DNA from: Ancylomarina sp. 16SWW S1-10-2
Lineage (GTDB): Bacteria > Bacteroidota > Bacteroidia > Bacteroidales > Marinifilaceae
DNA: 64,000 nucleotides
Assembly: GCF_009669305.1 (NCBI RefSeq)
Contig: NZ_SADB01000005.1
Coordinates: forward strand, 62,001 to 126,000
Direction of reading: 5' to 3'
Part shown: in pieces, positions 42,404-50,577 of the stretch
Position numbering within the stretch: the first letter of the stretch is position 1
Layout of the letters: every line of letters starts with the position of its first letter
The notes under the pieces: generated by a model
What the model was told of the DNA's origin: nothing
What the model saw: the letters and a program-made list of their open reading frames with translations, nothing else
Database searches by the model: none
Program-made: the position numbers and the translations under genes

Positions 42404-43480
42404 TTATTTGAAAATTGAAAGTAACTGTTCACAATTTGCCTTTTGTTTCTTTTTCAATCTTCGATTCTTTACTATATCATTTAGCATTACACGAATGGTA
42501 CTGTCATCGAGGTAACGGAATAAGCCCATGTTCCATGCAATTCGATCAGGATTATTCTTATTTCGGTAATAATTCCAATATTTAGGGCGATACGTCTCAT
42601 CAAAAATTACAGCTGTATTTTTATCACAGGCAATAACCTCAAAAGGATCGTCACCATCCTTTGTCTCCAAATTATTGATTTGAGCAATAGCAAAAATAAA
42701 TCGCTCGTTTTCAGGTTCACCTTGGGCTCGTGATGTGAATACAGCAATTTTGCCCATTTTAGCTCCTAAACATCTCCGTGGTTCATTATCACTCTTGGGT
42801 CCATGATTATGTCCTGGATAAAATTGCAACTCTTGTAAAGCAATGGAATCGTGACATGGGAAGTGTTTTTCGTCAAGCTGACCAGAATAATATTTACTTT
42901 GGCAATTATTTTTAAAGCTCTTTTGAATGCCACACCAAGTTCGATGCTCACAATTGTATAAAGCTGTGTCAGGGGAACAGACTCCTGACCAATTATTGTC
43001 ATTGTAACTAACTTTGAAGGCAATATTTCCATCTATGGGGTTTCTAGATGAAAGTGGTGTCGAGACAATTTGATCAGGAATCTCAAAAGAAGCAGTATGA
43101 ATTTGTTCTTTGGATTGATTGCCAATAAGTTTTAATAAACTTTTAATCTTTGTTGTACTAAATTCTAGGTATTCAATCCCAAAATGCTCAAAAGATAACT
43201 TTAAGGAGGCAGGGATAATTGGAGCTGCCATCACTATTCTTGGGTTCTCATTGTCAAGAATTCCATAATACTCTATCAGTTGTCCAACATCTTCTCGTGT
43301 AACTGCATTCCTTTTCAGTTCTACAACCATTTTACGTTTGTTCTTATCTTCAAAAAATAGATCGGCTCTCCTGCCATTTTTAAAAATATATTGTCTTCCA
43401 AGTAAGCTTAAGCCAGGTTCAATTAGCCTCTCATGAAAGATTTCAAATACGTCTTCAATTTGCTTTTCAAGTAGTTTCAT
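42404..43480 (-). CDS. NucS-like PD-(D/E)XK nuclease with a Cys-rich centre
   Basis: 358 residues. Residues 1-105 resemble the NucS/DUF91 endonuclease domain: GRRADLFFED (Asp40), then MVVELKRN (Glu54, Lys56), then DVGQLIEYYG, consistent with a PD-(D/E)XK active site. The centre has cysteines at 168, 177, 183, 193, 209 and 237 (GVCSPDTALYNC, TWCGIQ, NNCQ) that may bind a metal. The C-terminal part (KMGKIAVFTSRAQG, NERFIFAIAQINN) is not recognised and could bind modified DNA or nucleotide. It lies on the opposite strand between hsdS and hsdR with about 75 nt to hsdR. It may be a second restriction activity (inference). Confidence 0.7.
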   Translation of the reverse strand: MKLLEKQIEDVFEIFHERLIEPGLSLLGRQYIFKNGRRADLFFEDKNKRKMVVELKRNAVTREDVGQLIEYYGILDNENPRIVMAAPIIPASLKLSFEHFGIEYLEFSTTKIKSLLKLIGNQSKEQIHTASFEIPDQIVSTPLSSRNPIDGNIAFKVSYNDNNWSGVCSPDTALYNCEHRTWCGIQKSFKNNCQSKYYSGQLDEKHFPCHDSIALQELQFYPGHNHGPKSDNEPRRCLGAKMGKIAVFTSRAQGEPENERFIFAIAQINNLETKDGDDPFEVIACDKNTAVIFDETYRPKYWNYYRNKNNPDRIAWNMGLFRYLDDSTIRVMLNDIVKNRRLKKKQKANCEQLLSIFK

Positions 43481-43554
43481 AATATCAAATTAAGGTTAGA
43501 CAGTACAATTTAACTAAAAATTGTATATTCGTAGTTATAAACTTTTCATAATCC

Positions 43555-46500
43555 ATGCATAGCAACTTCTCTTTCCTCCAAGGTGAATGGGCAACCATTT
43601 TTAAACATGTTCAAAAGGCAGAACAACGTGTTAAAACGGAACCCATATCAGCTGCGTTTTATTGTCGTCTGACTCTTGAAACAACAGTCAACCAAATTTA
43701 CCAAGAGAACTTCTTAGATCGCCCCTATAACGCTGATTTATATAGTATGATGAATCAGGATGAGTTTCGCCACTTGATGGATGATGCTTGCTTTTCTGGT
43801 GTGTTTATGCATACTCGTAGAATAGGAAATAGAGCCAGTCATGGAGAGCGTATTGAGTCGAAAGAAGCTTTGGTTGCCTTGCGTTACCTTTACGACTTTT
43901 TAAAGTGGTTTGCTCTTCGTTACAACGTGAGCACACCTAGTTTACCTGATCGTTTCGATGAGAACCTTATACCTAAAGTTGGTGAAAAGGAGCGTAAGCA
44001 AATAGAAATTCAAAATGAAAATGAACGTTTGCTCGAAGAGTTAGATCATCTGCAAAAGAAACAACACAAGGAGAGAGAAAAGCAACAGGAAGCTCAAAAA
44101 GATGATCAAGCACGTTATGAGGCTTTCATTAATGAGAAGCAAGAAAAAATTGCTCAACTTGAGGCACAACAAAAAACTAGAGATTTTACGACATTAGGAC
44201 GTGAGTTCACTGAAGCAGAGACTCGAATTTACCTGATTGATGAGGCACTTAAAGAAGCAGGTTGGAACAACTTTAGAGAAGGTTATGATATTGAATTTCC
44301 CGTACAAGGTATGCCCATAACAGGAGATAATCCTAAGGGGAATGGCTTTGCTGATTATGTACTTTGGGATGATAATGGCTTGCCTTTGGCAGTTGTTGAG
44401 GCTAAACGAAGTAGTAACGCATCAGAGTATGGAAAGGTTCAAGCTAAATTGTACGCAGATTGCTTAGAGAAGATGAAGGGACAACGTCCTATTATTTTTT
44501 ATACCAATGGGTACGATAGTAAAATATGGGATGATACCTTTTACAATCCTCGAGAGATATATGGTTTCTTAACCAAAGAAGAATTGCATTGGCGTATTCA
44601 ACAACGTGATACTAGAAAAGATCTTCGTAACTATTCCATGAACCCTAAAATAGCAGATCGTTATTATCAGGAAGCTGCATGGAAACGTGTTGCAGAAGAC
44701 TTTGTAAAGACATCTCCTCAAACTAAAACGACAACAGGAGGTAAGCATACAGCACTTCTTGTTATGGCAACAGGTAGTGGTAAAACACGTACTGCTGCAT
44801 CAATGGTCGAAATACTTTTTAAGGCTAATTGGGTAAAGCGTGTTCTCTTTTTAGCAGATCGTAATGCCTTGGTCAGACAAGCAAAAAATAGTTTTGGTGA
44901 GCACTTAAAAGACTTGACATCAATCGACCTAACTAAGGAGAAGGAAGATGATGGTACACGACTTGTTTTTAGTACGTATCAAACCATGATAGGACGAATT
45001 GATAGTGCTCGTAACGATGGCAAGCGCATGTATGGTGTTGGTCACTTCGATTTGATTATTATCGATGAGGCGCATCGTTCTGTTTACAACAAATACAAAT
45101 CAATCTTTGATTATTTCGATGCTCACATCATTGGCTTAACAGCTACACCAAAGGGTGAGATCGACCACAATACTTATGAGCTTTTTGGTTGTCCCGAAAG
45201 TGACCCAACCTTTGAATATGAACTAAAGGCTGCGGTTAATGACAATTATTTAGTTCCACCTAAAAAGTTTGAATTAAGCACCAAGTTTCTGCGTGAAGGA
45301 ATTAAATACAAGGAGCTCTCAGAAGCAGATAAAAAGAAGTATGAGGAGACTTTCCTCGATGAAGAAACAGGTTTGTTTCCTGAAGAGATTCGTAACTCAG
45401 CTCTCTCAAGATGGTTGTTCAATCGTAATACGGTGAATGAGATATTAAAGGGCTTGATGAATAATGGTCTTAAAATTGAAGGTGGCGACAAAATAGGTCG
45501 AACCATCATTTTTGCAGCCAACCAAGACCATGCTGAATTTATAGTGAAATGTTTCAATGAACTTTACCCTGAGTATTCAGGTGCAAATTTTATAGATGTT
45601 ATTCACAATAAGGTGTCTCATGCTCAAAGCCTAATTGAAAGCTTTTGCGATCATGATAAGGAGTGTATTCCACAAATAGCTGTTTCAGTTGATATGTTGG
45701 ATACAGGTATCGATGCACCTAGGGTTCTGAACCTTGTGTTCTTTAAAATGGTACGATCGTATTCTAAGTTTTGGCAAATGATTGGTCGTGGTACACGTTT
45801 GTGTCCTGATGTTTTTGCACCAGGAGAAGACAAGAAAGAGTTCTACATTTTTGATACCTGTCAGAACTTCGAGTTCTTCGAGGCTAATCCTGAAGGAGCC
45901 AATACAAATATGGTGAAGCCTGTTAGTCAACAAATCTTTGAAGCAAGACTTCATGTGAGTCAGATGTTAGCACAAACAGGTGAAGATGAGAATATAGAAC
46001 TAGCAAATAAACATATCGATATTCTGCATAAGCAGATTGAATGTTTAGATCGTAATCGTTTCTTGGTACAGATGAACCAGAGATATGTTGACGAGTATGT
46101 GAACAGAGAACGTTGGAACAATATTAGTAATGACGATATTCACAAGATAGAAGAGCATTTAAGTAAGTTACCTCTTCCTGAGAAAACAGATGAGTCGGCT
46201 CGACGATTCGATTTAATGACCTTGAAGATGCAAATGGCATACCTTATGGAATTGTCAAGCAAGAGAGGCTTTGTCAACAACATGACTCATATAGCAACTC
46301 TCCTGAGTAAGAAGTACACTATCCCTCAGGTAGTGCATAGAAAGGCGCTGATTGAGTCTATGAAAGAGGACGAGTTCTATGATGGATTGAAACAAACTAA
46401 GCTAGAACAGGTTCGTGAAGAGGTGAGAGACTTACTTAAGTACCTTGATAGAACAGATAAGAAAATCGTATATACCAATATTAAGGATGAGGATTCTATT

Positions 46501-47004
46501 TTTGAGGAAGGCAAAATTGTCTATGCTGAGTCAAGTGAGACCTATAAAAGTAGAGTGGAACGTTTCGTTAGAGAGCACAAAAATAATATTACTATCAGTA
46601 AACTAAATACCAATAAGCCTATTACTAAAGCAGAGGTAGCTGAATTGGAACGTTTGATGTTTAATGGATCTGAAATAGGTTCAAAAGAAGACTTCGAAAA
46701 GAACTATGGAGAACAACCTTTAGGTAAGTTTATACGTGGTATTGTTGGTTTAGATGTGAATGCTGCTAAGCAAGCTTTTGCTGACTTCTTAAGCAACGGA
46801 CAGCTCAATGCTGACCAAATTACCTTCATTAATACCATCATCAACTACTTGGCTGTAAATGGCACTATTGATAAAGCTATGCTCGACAAAGCACCTTTCA
46901 ACGAAAAGCACCATCAGGGCATCTTCGGACTGTTCCCTGACCCTGCAAAAATCACTCGCATCGTCTCGATTATTGATCAGGTGAATGCGAATGTTGTGGC
47001 TTAA
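43555..47004 (+). CDS. hsdR: Type I restriction-modification endonuclease/translocase subunit
   Basis: 1149 residues. Domain order: DUF4145-like N-terminal region (residues 1-125), a Glu/Lys-rich coiled coil (150-205), then the HsdR N-terminal nuclease domain with GFADYVLWDDNGLPLAVVEAKRS (PD-(D/E)XK core). A superfamily 2 helicase follows: Walker A MATGSGKTRTAAS near residue 404, DEAH near 502, IGLTATPKGE after it, then motif VI IGRGTRLCPD. A C-terminal region binds the methylase complex. It cleaves unmethylated DNA after ATP-driven translocation. The gene is downstream of hsdM-hsdS but separated by the antiparallel nuclease gene, so it needs its own promoter. Confidence 0.95.
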   Translation: MHSNFSFLQGEWATIFKHVQKAEQRVKTEPISAAFYCRLTLETTVNQIYQENFLDRPYNADLYSMMNQDEFRHLMDDACFSGVFMHTRRIGNRASHGERIESKEALVALRYLYDFLKWFALRYNVSTPSLPDRFDENLIPKVGEKERKQIEIQNENERLLEELDHLQKKQHKEREKQQEAQKDDQARYEAFINEKQEKIAQLEAQQKTRDFTTLGREFTEAETRIYLIDEALKEAGWNNFREGYDIEFPVQGMPITGDNPKGNGFADYVLWDDNGLPLAVVEAKRSSNASEYGKVQAKLYADCLEKMKGQRPIIFYTNGYDSKIWDDTFYNPREIYGFLTKEELHWRIQQRDTRKDLRNYSMNPKIADRYYQEAAWKRVAEDFVKTSPQTKTTTGGKHTALLVMATGSGKTRTAASMVEILFKANWVKRVLFLADRNALVRQAKNSFGEHLKDLTSIDLTKEKEDDGTRLVFSTYQTMIGRIDSARNDGKRMYGVGHFDLIIIDEAHRSVYNKYKSIFDYFDAHIIGLTATPKGEIDHNTYELFGCPESDPTFEYELKAAVNDNYLVPPKKFELSTKFLREGIKYKELSEADKKKYEETFLDEETGLFPEEIRNSALSRWLFNRNTVNEILKGLMNNGLKIEGGDKIGRTIIFAANQDHAEFIVKCFNELYPEYSGANFIDVIHNKVSHAQSLIESFCDHDKECIPQIAVSVDMLDTGIDAPRVLNLVFFKMVRSYSKFWQMIGRGTRLCPDVFAPGEDKKEFYIFDTCQNFEFFEANPEGANTNMVKPVSQQIFEARLHVSQMLAQTGEDENIELANKHIDILHKQIECLDRNRFLVQMNQRYVDEYVNRERWNNISNDDIHKIEEHLSKLPLPEKTDESARRFDLMTLKMQMAYLMELSSKRGFVNNMTHIATLLSKKYTIPQVVHRKALIESMKEDEFYDGLKQTKLEQVREEVRDLLKYLDRTDKKIVYTNIKDEDSIFEEGKIVYAESSETYKSRVERFVREHKNNITISKLNTNKPITKAEVAELERLMFNGSEIGSKEDFEKNYGEQPLGKFIRGIVGLDVNAAKQAFADFLSNGQLNADQITFINTIINYLAVNGTIDKAMLDKAPFNEKHHQGIFGLFPDPAKITRIVSIIDQVNANVVA

Positions 47005-47018
47005 GGATGGAGTAAGTC

Positions 47019-47041
47019 CTACTTTTTTTGCAAAAAAAGTA
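47019..47041. terminator. Possible terminator after hsdR
   Basis: The palindrome ACTTTTTTTGCAAAAAAAGT lies 15 nt after the hsdR stop. It is AT-only except for its centre, so termination strength is uncertain. Confidence 0.45.
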
Positions 47042-47058
47042 ATAACACTAATAATATA

Positions 47059-47673
47059 ATGAATATATCAGAACCTTTAAGAGTTATTGTAGAGTTAGAT
47101 AATAAATTAGTTGAATCAAATGAATATATTCCATTGATTGTAACTAGTGTGATAACTATATTAATAGCAGTGTTAACGTCGTGGTTAATGCGAAAAAATG
47201 AGTTGGCTAAGATTAAATCAGATCAAGATAATTTAAGTAGACAAATTGATTCAGATTTTAAAAGAATATTCTTGGCAATAGAATCTGATAACTATAGAGA
47301 ACTTTACAACAGAAAACTGGAGGCTCTAAAGAAAATTAAAGCTTTACAATTTACGATAATTGAAACGACGACTGCAGAAGGTGAATCGTATAGCTCGTTG
47401 GATGAGTACCTCCAATGTTTTGATTTTGGATCTCTTAAATTAGGGTTGTATGAGTTGATACTTGAATATTCATGCATATTTAATAATTCAATTGTTGACA
47501 AAATGAAATCAGTTTATAACGATGTTGATTTTACGCAAGCGAACTATGATCCAGATTCATCTCATTGGAGAGAGTTCGATGAGAGAGTTAGTGCAGATTT
47601 CATCACATTAGTTGATTTAGTTAGTAAAGACTTAAATATCGATTACAAGGACCTTAAGCAGAAGATAAAGTAA
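47059..47673 (+). CDS. Membrane/coiled-coil protein beside the SIR2 gene
   Basis: 204 residues; not recognised. A single membrane segment is at about residues 24-43 (YIPLIVTSVITILIAVLTSWLM), and no cleavable signal is evident. A Lys/Asp-rich helix follows (NELAKIKSDQDNLSRQIDSDFKR), then a helical C-terminal domain (YRELYNRKLEALKKIKALQF; FGSLKLGLYELILEYSC). This gives a membrane-anchored cytoplasmic domain. It ends 97 nt before the SIR2 gene, and both lie between hsdR and the HEPN gene. It may be a partner or membrane anchor of the SIR2 system (inference). Confidence 0.65.
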   Translation: MNISEPLRVIVELDNKLVESNEYIPLIVTSVITILIAVLTSWLMRKNELAKIKSDQDNLSRQIDSDFKRIFLAIESDNYRELYNRKLEALKKIKALQFTIIETTTAEGESYSSLDEYLQCFDFGSLKLGLYELILEYSCIFNNSIVDKMKSVYNDVDFTQANYDPDSSHWREFDERVSADFITLVDLVSKDLNIDYKDLKQKIK

Positions 47674-47770
47674 GCATTAATAGATAATTATAGAATCCTG
47701 TCTCAAGTTGAATTGATGGGTAATTTCTTGAGTAAATAATTTTATTTGTTGAGATATAACGAATCATATT

Positions 47771-49081
47771 ATGCCTAAAAACATTAGAGTGAACAAGGGT
47801 GATAATAAAAAGGTAACCATTTTGTTGGGAGCAGGAGCAACTTTCCCTTGGGAAGGACCGTCCTCAGAGGACATTAGGAAGCGTATTATAGATACAAAAG
47901 CCTTTGTAATTAAAAGTGGAAATAGAACTGTTGGAGAATATATATTTAGCCAGTTAGAGACTTACTATGGAATGTCTCAAGAGGTTAATTTTGAAACCTT
48001 TTTAGCAGTATTAGAAAGTATAGTAGATTATTTGTTTTCAGCCTCAGCAAAAGGAGCTACGTCTCCATTATTTGTTTCATCATTTCCAGCAATATTTAAC
48101 TTAAATGATTTTGTGGAAGAAGTGAAGGATACTAATATCATTAATGAAAAGCTGTTAGAAGCTTCAGGATTTCCAGATTCTGGTATTGAATCCACAATGT
48201 CATATGAAGAACTGAACACGTCGCAAAGACATTACATTGACCTACAGTATTTTACAAACATGTACAATTACTATATGGAGATTGTATCCAAATGTATTGC
48301 AGATTACACATACAATCTTGATAAAAAGAAGTTTCAGGTACAATCAGATCATTTCAGAACTTATATAAGTTCATGGATCGAGAAAGGCTATACTTTACGT
48401 ATTTATACTACAAACTACGACCGTTTGATACCTGAGTTGTTAAAGGATAAGTATGATGTCTTTAATGGCTTTACAACGGGTCATACTGATGTTTACGAGC
48501 AGGCTTATGCATATAACACAAAGGTGATTCATGAAGATAGGATGTTATTGAATTATTATAACCTACATGGTTGTTTAAATTGGCGCTCAAGCAGAGCATT
48601 AGATAATCTTTATAATTTTGAATGTACTCCAAATCAAGTGCATCATGGGGTAGAATTTGTTGGAATGGAACGTACTAATCCTGGACAAGAAGTAGTTAAA
48701 ACAAATATTGTAACAGGGTATAATAAATTACAGCATACTTCGATAGAACCTTTAAATCTATTTTTTAATTCATTCGCTAATGATTGTTACAGTTCAGAAT
48801 TAATTGTTTCTGTGGGATTCTCTTATTCTGATTTTTATATTGGAAGAATTATAGCCAATGCATTGAATAAATTTGGGGCAAAACTTCTTCATGTCACTTA
48901 TGCTAAGAATGCATCAGAGGTTGATGACAGAAGAGAATGGCATAATATTAATCAGACATTGTTTGATAGTAAGGCATATATTAAAAGAATAGATGATAAG
49001 GACGATTCTGTTCAAATCAAATGTGAAGGAAACGATCACTTAATCTTCATAAAGGGATTTGAAGAGTTTCTAAACCAATAA
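47771..49081 (+). CDS. SIR2-domain protein, candidate defence NADase
   Basis: 436 residues. The N-terminus carries the SIR2 nucleotide motif KVTILLGAGATFPWEG (residues 15-30). Later there is YTTNYDRLIPELL and then a central LHGCLNWR segment, conserved in SIR2-like defence proteins. The end SVGFSYSDFYIGRI is the last nucleotide-binding strand. Such SIR2-like proteins degrade NAD+ on phage infection in several described systems (Thoeris, Dsr1/2, SIR2-HerA); deacetylase activity is unlikely. The gene is within a defence island and next to a membrane/coiled-coil protein. No extra effector or sensor domain is recognised, so the trigger is unknown. Confidence 0.85.
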   Translation: MPKNIRVNKGDNKKVTILLGAGATFPWEGPSSEDIRKRIIDTKAFVIKSGNRTVGEYIFSQLETYYGMSQEVNFETFLAVLESIVDYLFSASAKGATSPLFVSSFPAIFNLNDFVEEVKDTNIINEKLLEASGFPDSGIESTMSYEELNTSQRHYIDLQYFTNMYNYYMEIVSKCIADYTYNLDKKKFQVQSDHFRTYISSWIEKGYTLRIYTTNYDRLIPELLKDKYDVFNGFTTGHTDVYEQAYAYNTKVIHEDRMLLNYYNLHGCLNWRSSRALDNLYNFECTPNQVHHGVEFVGMERTNPGQEVVKTNIVTGYNKLQHTSIEPLNLFFNSFANDCYSSELIVSVGFSYSDFYIGRIIANALNKFGAKLLHVTYAKNASEVDDRREWHNINQTLFDSKAYIKRIDDKDDSVQIKCEGNDHLIFIKGFEEFLNQ

Positions 49082-49319
49082 ACTATTGTAATTCTAGTAA
49101 CTACAAATCCCTGATATCTATATAGCAATAGCTACATTCGTAAAGCTCCTCAGGTGGGGTAAGGGGGAAAAAGATACAAACAAGCTGTTTTATTAGTCGA
49201 TGAAGACGATAGCTGAATTAACTACTAATAAAACCTATTTAAATCTGTTTCACACTTAATAATGGACATAAGCACAATAGACAAACTATAAGAGATACGT
49301 ATCAAGACACACATTACTT

Positions 49320-50021
49320 CTATCTCTTAATAGGCTTTAACAACAATCTACTTCTTTTATCATCAAGAGTCCAACTCTTTCGTGATTCTATTATTTCCTG
49401 AATATTAGAAAGCCTTGTAAAATATTCATTATAATGCGCCTTATGATTATTCCCTGGCTTGGAATCAATTAAGCCACGAACAATTTCAACAATTTCTTTC
49501 AATATTTCAAACCAAGTATCAATTTGAATAACATCTATCATAGACATATATAACAAAGCATCTGGATCATGCTTTAAGTTCTTACTATATAATGGATAGA
49601 CCCATTGCCCATGTGCAATCTTATTACGGATGTTAGCTTGAATTTTCAAATATTCATCTAATAGGGAGTTAATCCTTTGTTTTTTATTAGGGATTTCAGA
49701 ACCGTTGTCTCTAAACTTAGAAAAAGCAGTACTAACACACTTTTTCCATTTATTCAGGACATCTCTATCCCTAAGAATTGCTTTCTTTTCTATTTCAGTG
49801 AATCCCGAGGGGGTGTGGATAAGCTTAACTAAATATGCTTCTGACCAAGAGCTATATACCATGAGATAAATATTCGTATATAACTTAACAGCATGGTCAT
49901 CATTTTTCCTTAATGCATTATTAATCTGAGAATTAACTAATCTCCTAGCAGATTCCAATTGACTTACATTCTTACTAAATTTACTATGGAAGGATTGCTC
50001 TGCAGTAGTTACATTTGGCAT
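49320..50021 (-). CDS. HEPN-type protein (MAE_28990-like)
   Basis: 233 residues, helical. The HEPN RNase motif R-x4-H is present in IRNKIAHGQW (Arg131, His136). The N-terminal part reads QLESARRLVNSQINNALRK and MVYSSWSEAYLVKLI, as in MAE_28990/MAE_18760-like HEPN proteins. HEPN domains are often ribonuclease toxins or sensors in defence systems. It lies on the opposite strand to the SIR2 gene (convergent) and 238 nt from it. It is the last gene before the island right end. No antitoxin-like partner (for example a MNT nucleotidyltransferase) is adjacent. Confidence 0.75.
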   Translation of the reverse strand: MPNVTTAEQSFHSKFSKNVSQLESARRLVNSQINNALRKNDDHAVKLYTNIYLMVYSSWSEAYLVKLIHTPSGFTEIEKKAILRDRDVLNKWKKCVSTAFSKFRDNGSEIPNKKQRINSLLDEYLKIQANIRNKIAHGQWVYPLYSKNLKHDPDALLYMSMIDVIQIDTWFEILKEIVEIVRGLIDSKPGNNHKAHYNEYFTRLSNIQEIIESRKSWTLDDKRSRLLLKPIKR

Positions 50022-50046
50022 CTAACAATAAATTTACTGTATTACA

Positions 50047-50087
50047 GGCGGTTGGCAATGAACCGTAGTTGTTCATTCTCAACCGCC
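50047..50087. repeat. Long inverted repeat at the island right end
   Basis: GGCGGTTG / CAACCGCC (8 bp) encloses AATGAAC / GTTCATT (7 bp) with a 2x2 internal mismatch and a 7-nt loop. GC-rich for this region and without a T-tract, so not an ordinary terminator. Confidence 0.7.
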
Positions 50088-50147
50088 CGGAATCGAACCG
50101 AGATTTCTTGACTTAACATCAAGCGTGTTTGTCCAAATTACAACTAC
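50065..50147 (-). other. tRNA-like fold with UUA in the anticodon position
   Basis: On the minus strand GTAGTTGT pairs with ACAACTAC as an 8-bp acceptor-like stem. CTTGA-TGTTAAG-TCAAG makes an anticodon-like arm, and a T-arm with the loop TTCGATT follows. The D-arm is reduced and 13 extra bases separate the T-arm from the acceptor 3' strand, so it is not a standard tRNA. Base 33 would be G, not U. It may be a degenerate or modified element-borne tRNA. Confidence 0.35.
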
Positions 50148-50317
50148 AGCTGTTACTTAAATATCTTTACTTGCTTTTCAAACCCATACATATCTACTAT
50201 TCATCAATCCAGTAATATTAGAACTGATGTTCAGTTAAGGTTTGAAACTATAATTTCTAATGTCCTATCATTTTGATTTACTAGTGCCTAAACGATATAA
50301 AGTTATCCCGTTAGTAC

Positions 50318-50333
50318 ACCGATTGGTCTACAA
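50318..50333. repeat. Island end repeat (right)
   Basis: ACCGATTGGTCTACAA, identical to 33979-33994 and in the same orientation. Confidence 0.6.
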
Positions 50334-50339
50334 AAAGAA

Positions 50340-50377
50340 AAACCAAGCTATAAATCATTGATTTACAGCTTGGTTCA
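50340..50377 (-). terminator. Terminator of tRNA-Cys supplied by the island
   Basis: On the minus strand AACCAAGCTGTAAATC pairs with GATTTATAGCTTGGTT and is followed by TTTTTC. It lies inside the island, so it replaced the host terminator displaced to 33800-33839. Confidence 0.75.
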
Positions 50378-50385
50378 ATTCCTAA

Positions 50386-50402
50386 TTGAGGTCTCTGGCG
50401 GA
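50386..50402. repeat. Right att core within the tRNA-Cys 3' end
   Basis: The same 17-bp sequence as at 33841-33857. It spans the T-arm 3' half, the acceptor 3' strand and the discriminator base of tRNA-Cys. Confidence 0.85.
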
Positions 50403-50459
50403 TTCGAACCGCCGTGGATGGTTTTGCAGACCACTGCCTAGCCACTCGGCCAAGAGACC
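50389..50459 (-). tRNA. tRNA-Cys (GCA)
   Basis: 71 nt. The acceptor GGTCTCT pairs with AGAGACC. The anticodon loop is CTGCAAA, with anticodon GCA. The T-arm loop is TTCGAAT, and the discriminator is T, as expected for tRNA-Cys. No encoded CCA. The 3' end is the island insertion site, and the gene remains intact. Confidence 0.95.
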
Positions 50460-50481
50460 CTTTTTCTCTTTAAGAGCGATG

Positions 50482-50514
50482 CAAAGATAAGTAATAAAGA
50501 AAATACTTTACAAA
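50482..50514 (-). promoter_or_regulatory. Promoter of tRNA-Cys
   Basis: On the minus strand TTTG (50511-50514) is followed after 21 nt by TATCTTTG (50482-50489), a close match to the Bacteroidota promoter, about 23 nt before the tRNA 5' end. Confidence 0.7.
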
Positions 50515-50577
50515 CTTTTCAAAGCTTTTCTAATATTTATTTTCAAGTCTTCTTGCACACTAAAGATAATCAAAAAC

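Larger units (their letters stand above)
50022..50388. other. Right end of the island, structured non-coding DNA
   Basis: This 367-nt stretch contains a long hairpin (50047-50087), a tRNA-like fold (50065-50147), an island end repeat (50318-50333) and the tRNA-Cys terminator (50340-50377). Confidence 0.7.
33841..50402. mobile_element. Integrated island in tRNA-Cys with defence cargo
   Basis: The 17-bp direct repeats at 33841-33857 and 50386-50402 are 16,545 bp apart. The right copy belongs to an intact tRNA-Cys gene whose 3' end points into the island. The left end carries a tyrosine integrase, the standard enzyme for tRNA-targeted insertion, followed by excisionase-like and replication-like genes. 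Cargo is type I restriction-modification, a NucS-like protein, SIR2 and HEPN proteins. No conjugation genes are visible, so it is probably mobilisable or phage-satellite-like rather than a full conjugative element (inference). Confidence 0.85.

Noticed and set aside
42154-42432. 92-codon minus-strand frame across the end of hsdS
   Set aside because: It overlaps hsdS and the terminator, and its translation has no recognisable features.
45246-45954. Antisense frames within hsdR
   Set aside because: They lie entirely inside hsdR on the opposite strand with no independent support.
33841-50402. Conjugative element (ICE)
   Set aside because: No relaxase, coupling protein or type IV secretion genes are found; the element is too small and carries only integration, replication-like and defence genes.
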